Assembly: GCF_030580955.1 (NCBI RefSeq)
Contig: NZ_JAUQON010000013.1
Coordinates: 94,023-158,022 of the forward strand
Direction: 5' to 3'
DNA from: Hymenobacter convexus
GTDB taxonomy: Bacteria; Bacteroidota; Bacteroidia; Cytophagales; Hymenobacteraceae
DNA: 64,000 bases
The position numbers and the translations under genes are program-made. The notes under the pieces are model-generated. The model was not told the origin of the DNA. It was given only the letters and a program-made list of their open reading frames with translations, and did no database searches. Positions 41,163 to 50,586 of this stretch are shown here, piece by piece. Within the stretch, counting starts at the first letter, position 1; the number at the start of each line of letters is the position of its first letter.

Positions 41163-42383
41163 ATGCCCACTGAAAATCAAACAACTGCTCCGCCCAAAAA
41201 CTGGGAAACGACTACCACCCCTGCCCCTACTGTTGCGCCGCCCCCCGCTCCCACCCCGGAAACACCCCAGAAGGGCAAGCGTGGCTGGCTGGGCTGGCTG
41301 CTGGCGGCCCTGATTATCGGCGGCATGGCCTGGGCCAAGGTGAAGTATTTCCCCAGCCCCACAGCCGGTGAGAAGGGCGGCAAAGGCGGCGCGGCCGGCG
41401 GGGGCAAAGGCGGCAAAGGTGGCCCCGGCGGCGCGGGTGGCCCCGGCGCCAAAGTACCCGTGCAGGTATACGTAGTGGCGGCCACCAAACTCTCCGACGA
41501 AGTGGCCTCGACCGGCTCCATCATCGCCGACGAAGCGGTGACCATCCAGAGCGAGATTTCGGGCAAGATTACCAGCCTCAACATCCAGGAGGGCAAGCCG
41601 GTGCGTAAGGGCCAGCTACTGTTCACCATCAATGCGGCCGACGTGCAGGCCCAACTGCAAAAGCAGGAATACAACATCAAGCTCTACCGCGACCAAGAGG
41701 CGCGCCAGCGCACGCTGCTGGCCAAGGAATACATCAGTCGGCAGGAATACGAGCAGTCGCAAAACGCCCTGCTCACCGCGCAGGCTGACCTGGCCGCCCT
41801 GCGCGTGACCTTGCAAAAGGCCTATGTGCGGGCGCCATTCGACGGCATTCTGGGGCTGCGCAACACCTCGGTGGGCGCGTATGTGTCGCCGGGCACGGCC
41901 ATCACCACGCTCTCGCGGGTGTCGCCGGTGAAGATTGACTTCAACGTGCCTAGCCGCTTTGCCTCGGCCGTGCGCGTGGGCGACCCGGTGCAGGTAACCG
42001 ACGAGGCTTCCACCAAGAAAATCGAAGCCAAAGTATACGCCATCAACCCGCAGATTGACCCCGTTTCGCGCACACTGCCGGTGCGGGCCATCTATCCCAA
42101 TAAAAACATGGAGCTGCGTCCCGGCGGCTTCGTGAAGGTGAACCTGGAGCTGGGTGAAACCGAAGAAGCCCTGCAAATCCCGACCGAAGCCGTGGTGCCG
42201 GTGGCCAGCGGCTACACGGTATTCACCGTGAAAAACGGCAAGGCTGCCATCCAGCCCGTCAACATCGGCGTGCGCTCGGACAAAGTCATTCAAATCACCA
42301 AGGGCCTGGCCGTGGGCGATACAGTAATTCGCACCGGTATTCTGTCGGTGAAGGCCGGGGACAGGGTGAGTGTGCAGAAATAA
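41163..42383 (+). CDS. RND efflux periplasmic adaptor (HlyD/AcrA family)
   Basis: 406 residues. A cytoplasmic Thr/Pro-rich start, one membrane helix (about 45-60), then a Gly/Lys-rich linker (residues 71-96). It is followed by the adaptor core: ADEAVTIQSEISGKITSLNIQEGKPVRKGQLLF (lipoyl-like), a coiled-coil hairpin (ADVQAQLQKQEYNIKLYRDQEARQRTLL...AALRVTLQKAYVRAPFDGILG) and the beta-barrel FNVPSRFASAVRVGDPVQV. It links the inner-membrane pump to the outer-membrane channel. The pump follows after a repeat; the TolC-like gene after that. It is not a lipoprotein as many AcrA homologues are. Confidence 0.92.
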   Translation: MPTENQTTAPPKNWETTTTPAPTVAPPPAPTPETPQKGKRGWLGWLLAALIIGGMAWAKVKYFPSPTAGEKGGKGGAAGGGKGGKGGPGGAGGPGAKVPVQVYVVAATKLSDEVASTGSIIADEAVTIQSEISGKITSLNIQEGKPVRKGQLLFTINAADVQAQLQKQEYNIKLYRDQEARQRTLLAKEYISRQEYEQSQNALLTAQADLAALRVTLQKAYVRAPFDGILGLRNTSVGAYVSPGTAITTLSRVSPVKIDFNVPSRFASAVRVGDPVQVTDEASTKKIEAKVYAINPQIDPVSRTLPVRAIYPNKNMELRPGGFVKVNLELGETEEALQIPTEAVVPVASGYTVFTVKNGKAAIQPVNIGVRSDKVIQITKGLAVGDTVIRTGILSVKAGDRVSVQK

Positions 42384-42393
42384 CTACTGAACG

Positions 42394-42504
42394 GCGTAGA
42401 GACGCAACATTTTGCGTCTTGTCGTTGAACGAGCATCACCGGGTAGCACCCGCAGTTAATAACAACATCAGCAACGACGAGACGCAAAATATTGCGTCGC
42501 TACC
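42394..42504. repeat. GTAGAGACGCAA double-palindrome element
   Basis: Left arm GTAGAGACGCAACATTTTGC...TCTTGTCGTTG and right arm CAACGACGAGACGCAAAATA...GCGTCGCTACC are inverted copies, and each arm also contains a small palindrome (GACGCAA.../TTGCGTC). This kind of element is different from the GTCATGC family. It lies between adaptor and pump genes. Confidence 0.85.
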
Positions 42505-42522
42505 TCGTTTAAATAATAGATT

Positions 42523-45500
42523 ATGAGTCTTTCCTCCGTCAGCATCAACCGGCCGGTGCTCGCCATCGTGATGAGCTTGCTCATTGTGATTTTCGGCGCC
42601 ATCGGGTTCCGTTCGCTTGCCATTCGCGAGTACCCGAGCGTGGACCCGCCCATCATCACGGTGCAAACCAGCTACACCGGCGCTTCAGCCGACGTGATTC
42701 AGAGCCAGATAACCGAGCCGCTTGAAGAAGGCATCAACGGCATTGCGGGCATCCGCAACCTGTCGAGCACCAGCCGCGACGGCGCCAGCACCATCACCGT
42801 GGAGTTTGACCTCGATGTGGACCTGGAAGCCGCCGCCAACGACGTGCGCGACAAGGTATCGAGCGCGCAGGGCCGCCTGCCGCGTGACGTGGACCCGCCC
42901 ACCGTGAGCAAGGCCAACGCCGACTCCTCGCCCATCATTCTGAGTTACTTAAGCTCCTCGTCGCGCACGCTGCTGGAGCTGACCGACTACGCCAACAACG
43001 TGCTCAAGGAGCGCCTGCAGACCATTCCCGGCGTGAGCGAAATCCGTGTCTGGGGCGAGCGCAAGTACTCTATGCGCCTCTGGCTCGACCCGGTGAAGCT
43101 GGCCGCCTTGGGGGTGTCGCCGGTGGACGTGCAGCAGGCCCTGGCCCGCGAAAACGTGGAGCTGCCCAGCGGCGCCGTGCAGGGCCAGAGCACCCAGCTT
43201 TCGTTGCGCACCATGGGCCGCCTCGCCAGCGTGGAGGACTTCAACAACCTGATTATCCGCAACGACCCCACGTCGCTGGTGCGCCTGAGCGATATCGGCT
43301 ACGCCGAATTGTACCCCGAAAACGACCAGACCATCCTGCGCCGCAACGGTATCCCAATGGTGGCCGTGATGGCCATTCCGCAGCCCGGCGTGAACCAGAT
43401 TGCCATCACCGACGAGTTCAACAAGCGGATGAAGCAATACCAGACCGACTTGCCCAAGGACCTGAAGGTGAGCACTGGTTTCGATAATTCGGTGTTCATC
43501 CGGGCCTCGATTGCGGAGGTAGAAGACACCATTATTGAGGCGTTTGTGCTGGTGGTGGTCGTGATTTTCCTGTTTCTGCGCGACTGGCGCTCCACCATTA
43601 TTCCGGTGGTGGCCATTCCGGTGTCGCTCATCGGCATTTTCTTCGTGATGGACTTGATGGGCTTCACCATCAACGTGCTGACGCTGCTGGCCATCGTGCT
43701 GGCCATCAGCCTGGTAGTAGACGATGCCATTGTGGTGCTGGAGAATATCTACAGTCGAATTGAGGAAGGAGAAACCCCGCTCGAAGCGGCCAAAAACGGC
43801 TCGGAGGAAATTCTGATGGCCGTGGTTTCGACCACCATCGTGCTGGCGGCGGTGTTTTTGCCGGTGGTGTTTTTGTCGGGCATCACGGGCAAGCTGTTCC
43901 GCGAATTTGGCATTGTGCTGGCCGGCTCGGTGCTGATTTCGGCCTTCGTGTCGCTCACCCTCACGCCCATGATGTGCTCGAAGCTGCTGAAGAAAGGCGG
44001 CGACCACAACTGGCTGTACCGCAAGACGGAACCCTTCTTCCAGAATCTCACCAACGGCTACCGCAACGCCCTCATCACCTTCCTCGACCGGCGCTGGCTG
44101 GCCTGGGGCCTAGTGGCCCTGACGGGCGTAGGCATCTGGTTTTTCATGAAATCGCTGCCCTCCGAGCTGGCCCCGGTGGAAGACCGCAACCGCCTCAGCA
44201 TCAATGCTACGGCGCCGGAAGGCGCATCGTTTGAGTACATGGATGGGTACATGAACGAGCTCACCAAGGTGCTGACTGACAGCTCAAAGCAGGACGCCGA
44301 CAACATCCTGACCGTGACCTCGCCGGGCGGCGGCAGCAGCGGCGGCGCGGCCAACTCGGCCATTGCCCGCGTGCTACTCAAAGACCCTGAGGAGCGCCCG
44401 CACTCGCAGCAGCAGCTGGCGGATATTCTGACGGCCACGGTGAAGAAATACACCGGGGCCCGCGTGTCGGTGTCGCAGGACCAGAGCATCAGCTCCGGTG
44501 GCGGCGGCGGGCGCGGCGGCAGCCTGCCGGTGGGCTTCGTGGTGCAAACCCAGGATTTTGAGAAGCTGACGGCCGCCGTGCCCAAGTTTCTGGAAGCCGC
44601 GCTGGCCGACAAAACCTTCAGCTTCGTGGACGTCAACCTGAAGTTCAACAAGCCCGAACTGCGCGTGGTGATTGACCGCGAAAAGGCCCAGACGCTGGGC
44701 GTGAGCGTGCAGGACATCAGCCAGACGCTGCAGGCCGGCCTCAGCGGACAGCGCTACGGCTACTTCATCCGCAACGGCAAGCAGTACCAGATTATCGGCC
44801 AGGTGGCGCGCGAAAACCGCAACCAGCCCCTCGACGTGCGCACCCTGAACGTGAAAAGCCGCACCGGCAAGCTCGTGCAGCTTGATAACGTGATTACGCT
44901 GGTGGAAAAGAGCACGCCGCCGCAGCTCTACCGCTTCAACCGCTACAACGCGGCCACGTTCTCGGCCTCGCTGGCCAAGGGCAAGACGTTGGGCGAAGGC
45001 ATCGCCGCCATGCAGGCCATTGCCGACAAGCAGCTGGACGACTCGTTCTCGACGGCTCTCACCGGCCAGTCGCGCGACTTTGCCGAAAGTTCTTCCTCGG
45101 TGCTGTTCGCCTTCGGCCTGGCGCTGGTGCTGATTTACCTGATTTTGGCCGCGCAGTTTGAGAGCTTCCGCGACCCCGGCATCATCATGGTAACGGTGCC
45201 GCTGGCACTGTCGGGCGCGCTCTTCAGCCTCTGGTATTTCAACCAGACCATGAACCTGTTCTCGCAAATCGGCATCATCATGCTGGTGGGCTTGGTGACG
45301 AAAAACGGCATTCTCATCGTCGAATTCGCCAACCAGAGCGTGGAGAAGGGCGCCGATTACATGACCGGTTTGATTGAAGGCTCGGCGGCCCGCTTCCGGC
45401 CGATTCTGATGACCAGCTTGTGCGCCGTGCTCGGCATTTTGCCTATTGCCATGGCGCAAGGCGCGGGCGCGCTCGGCCGCCGGGCCATGGGCATTGGCGT

Positions 45501-45630
45501 AGTGGGCGGTCTGCTATTTGCCACGGGCCTCACGCTGTTTGTGGTGCCGGTGATGTATTCGTATTTCGCCACGGCCCGGAAGCATTCGGCTAAAAAAGCT
45601 GCCGCTGAGCCGGAAGCGGTGACGGCATAA
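42523..45630 (+). CDS. RND efflux pump, inner-membrane permease (HAE1 family)
   Basis: 1035 residues, full length for AcrB-like pumps. Twelve membrane helices in two halves and two large periplasmic loops. The proton-relay Asp pair is in ISLVVDDAIVVLENI; N-terminal LSSVSINRPVLAIVMSLLIVIFGAIGF and the P-D-V-D-P-P-T-V-S-K pattern of the porter domain are present. GGGGGRGGSLPVG near residue 650 is an unusual glycine-rich loop. It uses proton motive force to export drugs or metabolites from the periplasm. Operon with adaptor (upstream) and TolC-like channel (downstream), separated by palindromic repeats that could reduce downstream expression. Confidence 0.97.
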   Translation: MSLSSVSINRPVLAIVMSLLIVIFGAIGFRSLAIREYPSVDPPIITVQTSYTGASADVIQSQITEPLEEGINGIAGIRNLSSTSRDGASTITVEFDLDVDLEAAANDVRDKVSSAQGRLPRDVDPPTVSKANADSSPIILSYLSSSSRTLLELTDYANNVLKERLQTIPGVSEIRVWGERKYSMRLWLDPVKLAALGVSPVDVQQALARENVELPSGAVQGQSTQLSLRTMGRLASVEDFNNLIIRNDPTSLVRLSDIGYAELYPENDQTILRRNGIPMVAVMAIPQPGVNQIAITDEFNKRMKQYQTDLPKDLKVSTGFDNSVFIRASIAEVEDTIIEAFVLVVVVIFLFLRDWRSTIIPVVAIPVSLIGIFFVMDLMGFTINVLTLLAIVLAISLVVDDAIVVLENIYSRIEEGETPLEAAKNGSEEILMAVVSTTIVLAAVFLPVVFLSGITGKLFREFGIVLAGSVLISAFVSLTLTPMMCSKLLKKGGDHNWLYRKTEPFFQNLTNGYRNALITFLDRRWLAWGLVALTGVGIWFFMKSLPSELAPVEDRNRLSINATAPEGASFEYMDGYMNELTKVLTDSSKQDADNILTVTSPGGGSSGGAANSAIARVLLKDPEERPHSQQQLADILTATVKKYTGARVSVSQDQSISSGGGGGRGGSLPVGFVVQTQDFEKLTAAVPKFLEAALADKTFSFVDVNLKFNKPELRVVIDREKAQTLGVSVQDISQTLQAGLSGQRYGYFIRNGKQYQIIGQVARENRNQPLDVRTLNVKSRTGKLVQLDNVITLVEKSTPPQLYRFNRYNAATFSASLAKGKTLGEGIAAMQAIADKQLDDSFSTALTGQSRDFAESSSSVLFAFGLALVLIYLILAAQFESFRDPGIIMVTVPLALSGALFSLWYFNQTMNLFSQIGIIMLVGLVTKNGILIVEFANQSVEKGADYMTGLIEGSAARFRPILMTSLCAVLGILPIAMAQGAGALGRRAMGIGVVGGLLFATGLTLFVVPVMYSYFATARKHSAKKAAAEPEAVTA

Positions 45631-45639
45631 TTCAACAAA

Positions 45640-45734
45640 ATGTCATGCAGAGCGCAACGAAGCATCTCGCGTGCATGACTACATCGATTGATTTACTACC
45701 CCACGCGAGATGCTTCGCTGCGCTCTGTATGACC
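45640..45734. repeat. Palindromic repeat copy between pump and channel
   Basis: GTCATGCAGAGCGCAACGAAGC and CTC arms with complement ACGCGAGATGCTTCGCTGCG...CTGTATGAC. Arms differ at a few positions; loop of about 30 bases. Confidence 0.9.
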
Positions 45735-45759
45735 GCCTTTCGGGGCAGCTATTCCTTAC

Positions 45760-47154
45760 ATGAAATTTCCCTCGCTTCTTCTTTTCCTTCTCCCCTTTGC
45801 CAGCCTGGCGCAGCAGCAGGTGCCCACGGCCCGCCCGAACCAGCTGAAACGGCCGGCTTCGGTGGCCACGGCGCCGGCGCTGTCGTTGCAGCAGGCCATT
45901 GCCGAGGCCTTGCAGCACAACTACGGCATTTTGCTTTCGCGGCAGGACGAGCAGATTGCGCAGAACAACGTGACGCGCGGCAACGCCGGCCAGCTGCCCA
46001 ACATCAACGCCAACCTGACCCGGACCTTCAACAATAACAACATTACCTCGACGGTGGGCGACAACGCGCCGCGCGTCATCAACGGCGGCACGTCGAATCT
46101 GCTGAACTCGAACGTGACGCTGGGCTGGACGCTGTTTGATGGTTTCGGGATGTTTATTGCCTATGACCGGCTGAAAACCCTGCGCCAGCAGCAGCAGCAA
46201 ATCACGCGCGCCACGGTGGAGGAAACCGTGGAATCCGTGACCAATGCCTACTACGACGTGGTGCGGCAGGCCGGCAAAATCACCTCGCTGGAAGAGGCCC
46301 TGAAAATCGGCCAGGCCCGCATCGACCTCACCCAGGCGCAGGTTGATGTGGGCGTGAGCGCCAAGGTGGAAGTGCTGACCGCCCGCGTGGACTACAACGC
46401 CGACCGCAGCCTGTTTCTGCAGCAGCAGCAGGCCCTGGCGGCGGCCAAAATCACCCTCAACAACCTGCTGGGCCGCACCCCGCGCCAGGATTTTGAGCCC
46501 AGCGACAGCCTGACCGTGACCCGCGACCTGCGCGAGGACGTGGTGACGACCGGCATCAAGGCCAACAACCCGCGCCTGGCCCAGGCCCGCCTGGGCGTGG
46601 ACGTGGCCACCTACGACCGCCGGCTGGTGACGGCCTCGCGCTTCCCCCAAATCGGGCTGGTGACGGGCTACGGCATCAACCGCAACATCAACAATGCGCA
46701 GTTTATCACGCTGCCCACCGGCCCGGTACTCAGTACGAGCATCAACAACACGGTGGGTTTGAACTACGGCATCACGGCGTCGGTGCCGATTTTCAACGGC
46801 TTCAACATCCGACGCCAGGAACAAAACGCCCGCGTGGTAGAGGAGCAAAGCAAGCTCAGCCTGGCCCAAACCGACCTGCAGCTCGACGCCGACGCGGCCA
46901 CTGCTTTCGCACAGTACCAGAATTTTATTCAGCTGCTCGACCTCGAAGAAACCAACATCCAGCTGGCCCGCCAGAATGTGGACATTGCCCTGGAGCGCTA
47001 CCGCCTGGGCCTGCTCACGCCCCTGGCCCTGCGCGAAGCCCAGCGCAACCAGCTCGACGCCGAAACCCGCCTGCTCGATATCCGCTACTCGGCCAAGCAG
47101 GCCGAAACGGCCCTGCGCCGCCTCAGCGGCGACCTGGTGCGCGCCGCCCAATAA
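45760..47154 (+). CDS. TolC-family outer-membrane efflux channel
   Basis: 464 residues with signal peptide MKFPSLLLFLLPFASLA. Two repeated coiled-coil/beta regions of the OEP fold: LSLQQAIAEALQHNYGILLSRQDEQIAQNNVTRGNAGQLPNINANL, ITRATVEETVESVTNAYYDVVRQ, and in the second half FNGFNIRRQEQNARVVEEQSKLSLAQTDLQLDADAATAFAQYQNF and ALERYRLGLLTPLALREAQRNQLDAETRLLDIRYSAKQAETALRRLSGDL. It forms the trimeric exit duct for the adaptor and pump encoded upstream. No N-terminal lipobox. The stop TAA overlaps the next gene's ATG by one base, so the downstream exporter is translationally coupled. Confidence 0.94.
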   Translation: MKFPSLLLFLLPFASLAQQQVPTARPNQLKRPASVATAPALSLQQAIAEALQHNYGILLSRQDEQIAQNNVTRGNAGQLPNINANLTRTFNNNNITSTVGDNAPRVINGGTSNLLNSNVTLGWTLFDGFGMFIAYDRLKTLRQQQQQITRATVEETVESVTNAYYDVVRQAGKITSLEEALKIGQARIDLTQAQVDVGVSAKVEVLTARVDYNADRSLFLQQQQALAAAKITLNNLLGRTPRQDFEPSDSLTVTRDLREDVVTTGIKANNPRLAQARLGVDVATYDRRLVTASRFPQIGLVTGYGINRNINNAQFITLPTGPVLSTSINNTVGLNYGITASVPIFNGFNIRRQEQNARVVEEQSKLSLAQTDLQLDADAATAFAQYQNFIQLLDLEETNIQLARQNVDIALERYRLGLLTPLALREAQRNQLDAETRLLDIRYSAKQAETALRRLSGDLVRAAQ

Positions 47155-48032
47155 TGCCGGCGGCGCCCGCGACTTCGCGTTTTTCGGTGCCCGCGGTACC
47201 GGCCGTGCTGCTCTCCATTGTGAGCGTACAGGGCGGCGCGGCTATTGCCAAGGGCCTGTTTCCGGTGCTGGGCGCGGCCGGCACCACCAGCTTGCGCATT
47301 GGGTTGTCGGCGCTGGTGCTGCTGGCTGTCACCCGTCCCCGGCTCGGCCAGTTGCGGCCGGCGCAGTGGCGGGCGGTGGTACCCTACGGCTTGGCCTTGG
47401 GCGCTATGAACTTTCTGTTTTATTGCGCCCTGGCCCGCATTCCGCTCGGGCTGGCCGTCACGCTGGAATTCGTGGGGCCGCTGGGGCTGGCGCTGGCCGG
47501 CTCGCGGCGCTGGACCGACGCCGTGTGGGCCCTGCTGGCAGCTGCCGGCATCGCCCTGATTGCCCCCTGGGGCGGCACCGGCCTCGACCTCCCGGGCATG
47601 GCCCTGGCGCTGGCGGCGGGCGGCTGTTGGGCGGTTTACATCGTGCTGGGCCGGCGCACAGCGGCCGTACTGCCTGGGCCGGTAGCCGTGGCGGTGGGCA
47701 TGTTGTTTGCGGCGCTGCCGGTACTGCCGTTTGGGGTGGCCAGCGGCAGCTTGCTGGCACTCACGCCGCACCTGTTGCTGCTGGGCGGGCTGCTGGCGCT
47801 ATTTTCTAGCGTGCTGCCTTTTTCGCTCGAAATGCAGGCCATGAAAACGCTGCCCACGCGCACCTTCAGCATCCTGATGAGCCTGGAGCCGGTAGCGGCG
47901 GCGCTGTCGGGCTGGCTGCTGCTGGGCGAGCAACTGACCGTAGGCCAATGGCTGGCGGTGGCCTTCATTGTGGTAGCCAGCGTGGGCGCCACGCTTTCGG
48001 GGACGCCGGAGCCGGCGCTGCATGGCGAGTAG
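47154..48032 (+). CDS. EamA-family exporter, RhtA-like
   Basis: 292 residues with about ten membrane helices in two EamA repeats. The segment SSVLPFSLEMQAMKTLPTRTFSILMSLEPVAAALSGWLLLGEQLT matches the conserved C-terminal block of RhtA threonine/homoserine exporters (LPYSLEM...LPTRTF...LMSxEP). The name is a family assignment; the substrate is unverified. The start ATG overlaps the tolC-like stop (TAATG), so it may belong to the efflux operon. A composite repeat with a strong hairpin follows 53 bases later and could end the operon. Confidence 0.88.
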   Translation: MPAAPATSRFSVPAVPAVLLSIVSVQGGAAIAKGLFPVLGAAGTTSLRIGLSALVLLAVTRPRLGQLRPAQWRAVVPYGLALGAMNFLFYCALARIPLGLAVTLEFVGPLGLALAGSRRWTDAVWALLAAAGIALIAPWGGTGLDLPGMALALAAGGCWAVYIVLGRRTAAVLPGPVAVAVGMLFAALPVLPFGVASGSLLALTPHLLLLGGLLALFSSVLPFSLEMQAMKTLPTRTFSILMSLEPVAAALSGWLLLGEQLTVGQWLAVAFIVVASVGATLSGTPEPALHGE

Positions 48033-48084
48033 CTAAGCGGCCTTCGTGGCCAGGCAACCGGCCGCTACTGCCCCGCCAGCAGCA

Positions 48085-48201
48085 CAAAGCCCCGGCACTG
48101 TGCAGTGCCGGGGCTTTGCGGTAAAAGTGCGTGTCTGGTTTTGTCAGAACGAATTAGCTACGCTGACCTTCGGGTGCTTCGGCCCGCCTCGCAATGACAA
48201 G
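48085..48201. repeat. Composite repeat with GGCACTGTGCAGTGCC hairpin
   Basis: AAAGCCCCGGCACTGTGCAG...CCGGGGCTTT (48085-48117) is followed by GGTAAAAGT...GTCTGGTTT, the same order as in 25337-25392, then by CTTCGGGTGC...CTCGCAATGAC resembling the outer arm at 25399-25441. The left outer arm is not visible here. Confidence 0.8.
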
Positions 48202-48203
48202 CG

Positions 48204-49088
48204 TTATTCCTTCACGAAGCGTTTGGTTTCCTTGCTACCGTTGGTGATAATCTGGTAGTAGTAGGTGCCGGCGGGCAGGTCGCCGAGATTGAATTGCTGA
48301 GTGTGAGCGCCTTTTTCGGCATTGGTTTCGCTTACGAGGGTACGCAGTTGGTTACCATTTTTGTCGAGCAGATTGACCGTTACGGAACCGGCTTTTTTTA
48401 GCTCGTAATCGAACTGGCTGGTAGCAGCCACCGGATTGGGGTAGAAGCTGGTGGCGCCGAGGCTGCGCTCGGCATTTTCAGCTTTGGGTTCCATTAGCAG
48501 GAACGCAACGGGCCGAAGGGCTCGGTGCCTTTCGCCAAATCCGTGCATGTGGCCACCAAATTTGGCCATGTGCTCCTGTTGCTCGGGCGTGGCATTTTTC
48601 ATCGCAATGGCTTTGATATCGGTGGCCCACTTTTCCTTTTGGGGCTGCAGCTCTTCGGCCAGCTTCGTGAGGGTGGTGCTGTACTTCTGCGCCATCTGGG
48701 CCACATTCATCATGATTTCGCGCGTTTCCTTGTGCAGCTGATAGAACTGCTCGCGCTGGGCTTCGGTGAGGGTGGGGCGCTCGCCCTGTGGGGCAGCGGC
48801 CGGCATCAGGGCTTGGTGCAGGGCCTGGCCTTTTTCCCGCAGCGCTTTGAGCTGGGTGCGGTAGGCGGCCAGCTGGGCACGGTCATCGGCGGCGAGCTGC
48901 AGCTCCAGCTTCTGGCGTTGCTGGAGCAGCACGGGCTGCACATTGGCCTCGACGTAGGCTTTTACTTCGCGGCCACCGGGCCGGTCGCCGGGGTGCGGAT
49001 GCTGGCCGCCCCGGGCCACGCCCGCCACGCTGGCCGACAGCAACAGGAACAACGCAAGCCCAAGTGGTTTGAGTGAAGGTGTTTTCAT
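48204..49088 (-). CDS. Spy-like helical protein with T9SS sorting domain
   Basis: 294 residues. Signal peptide MKTPSLKPLGLALFLLLSASVAGVA. The middle part (about residues 40-190) is helical and rich in Gln, Lys and Ala, with PTLTEAQREQFYQLHKETREIM, an LTxxQ motif as in Spy/CpxP-type periplasmic chaperones, plus KYSTTLTKLAEELQPQKEKW. From about residue 215, SFYPNPVAATSQFDYELKKAGSVTVNLLDKNGNQLRTL and GDLPAGTYYYQIITNGSKETKRFVKE form a T9SS type A tail. Start ATG 49088 gives the signal peptide. A Spy-like domain exported by T9SS would be unusual, since such chaperones normally stay in the periplasm. Confidence 0.82.
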   Translation of the reverse strand: MKTPSLKPLGLALFLLLSASVAGVARGGQHPHPGDRPGGREVKAYVEANVQPVLLQQRQKLELQLAADDRAQLAAYRTQLKALREKGQALHQALMPAAAPQGERPTLTEAQREQFYQLHKETREIMMNVAQMAQKYSTTLTKLAEELQPQKEKWATDIKAIAMKNATPEQQEHMAKFGGHMHGFGERHRALRPVAFLLMEPKAENAERSLGATSFYPNPVAATSQFDYELKKAGSVTVNLLDKNGNQLRTLVSETNAEKGAHTQQFNLGDLPAGTYYYQIITNGSKETKRFVKE

Positions 49089-49277
49089 AATAATTCCGGG
49101 GGTAAATAATGGAAGGTCAACGACAACCCTATAGACGCAACCGGCGCTGCAGAGTTTAAACAAGTTACATTTTTTCCAGCAATCTGACATAAACGTTTTA
49201 GAACGTCATGCCACATTAATTGCAGCTTGCGCCCCAAACCGGCGCTACCTTGACGGCTGAACCTCAGTCCCCGCCGC

Positions 49278-50573
49278 ATGCCTGCCGCCCCCGTTCTGAA
49301 AAAAGCGCTGACGCCGCTGCACCTCTGGGCCATTGCGGTGGGCCTCGTCATTTCGGGCGAATATTTTGGCTGGAACTACGGCTGGGCCGCCGCCGGGCCG
49401 GTAGGCTTTCTGGTGGCCACGCTGGTGGTAACGGTGCTCTACGTCACGTTCATTTTCAGCTTCACGGAGCTCACCACGGCCATTCCGCAGGCGGGCGGGC
49501 CGTTTGCCTACGCGCACCGGGCGCTGGGGCCGGTGCGCGGGTTTGTGGCGGGGTATGCCACGCTGGTAGAGTTTTTGTTTGCGCCGCCGGCCATTGCCTT
49601 TGCGCTGGGCAGCTACGTGTATTTTCTGTACCCGGCGGTGCCGGTGCTGGCCACGGCGCTGGGCAGCTACGTGGTTTTTACCCTGATTAATCTGCTGGGC
49701 ATTAAGGAGTCGGCTAATTTCTCGCTGGTGGTCACCGTGCTGGCGGTGGCCGAGCTGGTGCTGTTTATGGGGCTGCTGGCGCCGCATTTTCGGGTGGCGA
49801 ATTTCCTGGCGCACCCCGTGCCCGTGACGGCGCCGGGCGTGTTTGCAGCACTGCCGTTTGCCATCTGGTTCTACCTGGCTATTGAGGGCGTGGCCATGGT
49901 GGCCGAGGAAGTGGCCGAGCCCCGGCGCACCATCCCCAAGGGCTACGGCTACGGCCTGCTCACGCTGGTGGCGCTGGCCCTGGGCGTGATGGTGCTTTCG
50001 GGCGGCATCGGCGACTGGCGCCGCCTCAGCCACCTCGACTACCCGCTGCCCGAGGCTCTGCGCATGGTGCTGGGCAAGGGCAGCCGCTGGACCAGTTTTT
50101 TCGCCAGCATTGGCTTGTTTGGGTTGGTGGCGTCGTTTCACGGCACCATCATCGGCTACTCGCGGCAGGTGTTTGCGCTGGCGCGGGCCGGCTACCTGCC
50201 CGGCTTTCTGGCCCGGCTGAATGGTCGCCAGACGCCGCACTGGGCGCTGGTGGCCGGCGGCGCGATGGGCGTGCTGGCCCTGCTCACCGGCACCACCGAC
50301 CAGGTCATCATCCTTTCGGTGCTGGGCGCCTTGGTGATGTACGTGGTGAGTTTGCTGAGCCTGTTCGTGCTACGCCGCCGCGAGCCGGAGCTGGCCCGGC
50401 CCTTCGCCGTGCCCGGCTACCCGGTGGTGCCGCTGGTAGCGCTGGCGCTATGCCTAGTGAGTTTGGCGGCGCTGGTCTATTATAACCTGAATCTAAGCGG
50501 CGTTTTCCTAGCTGGGCTGCTGGTATTGCTGGGGGTGTATTTGCTAATTTCTCGCAGGCAACTGGCTAATTGA
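49278..50573 (+). CDS. Ethanolamine permease (APC superfamily, Eat-like)
   Basis: 431 residues with about 12 membrane helices. LTPLHLWAIAVGLVISGEYFGWNYGWAAAGPVGFL is the typical N-terminus of the ethanolamine permease subfamily; LTTAIPQAGGPFAYAHRALGP and IEGVAMVAEEVAEPRRTIPKGYGYGLL also fit. The assignment to ethanolamine is strengthened by eutB and eutC downstream on the same strand. It would import ethanolamine by cation-coupled transport. ATG 49278 lies 57 bases after a GCTACCTTGA sequence that is only loosely promoter-like. A composite palindromic repeat separates it from eutB, so it may have its own transcription unit. Confidence 0.88.
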   Translation: MPAAPVLKKALTPLHLWAIAVGLVISGEYFGWNYGWAAAGPVGFLVATLVVTVLYVTFIFSFTELTTAIPQAGGPFAYAHRALGPVRGFVAGYATLVEFLFAPPAIAFALGSYVYFLYPAVPVLATALGSYVVFTLINLLGIKESANFSLVVTVLAVAELVLFMGLLAPHFRVANFLAHPVPVTAPGVFAALPFAIWFYLAIEGVAMVAEEVAEPRRTIPKGYGYGLLTLVALALGVMVLSGGIGDWRRLSHLDYPLPEALRMVLGKGSRWTSFFASIGLFGLVASFHGTIIGYSRQVFALARAGYLPGFLARLNGRQTPHWALVAGGAMGVLALLTGTTDQVIILSVLGALVMYVVSLLSLFVLRRREPELARPFAVPGYPVVPLVALALCLVSLAALVYYNLNLSGVFLAGLLVLLGVYLLISRRQLAN

Positions 50574-50586
50574 ACGGTAAAGTCGA

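Noticed and set aside
40886..41173. Possible 95-codon gene upstream of the RND adaptor
   Set aside because: It overlaps the alkyltransferase-like gene on the other strand and the adaptor start, has no motif and an odd composition. The region 40981-41162 otherwise shows nothing gene-like.
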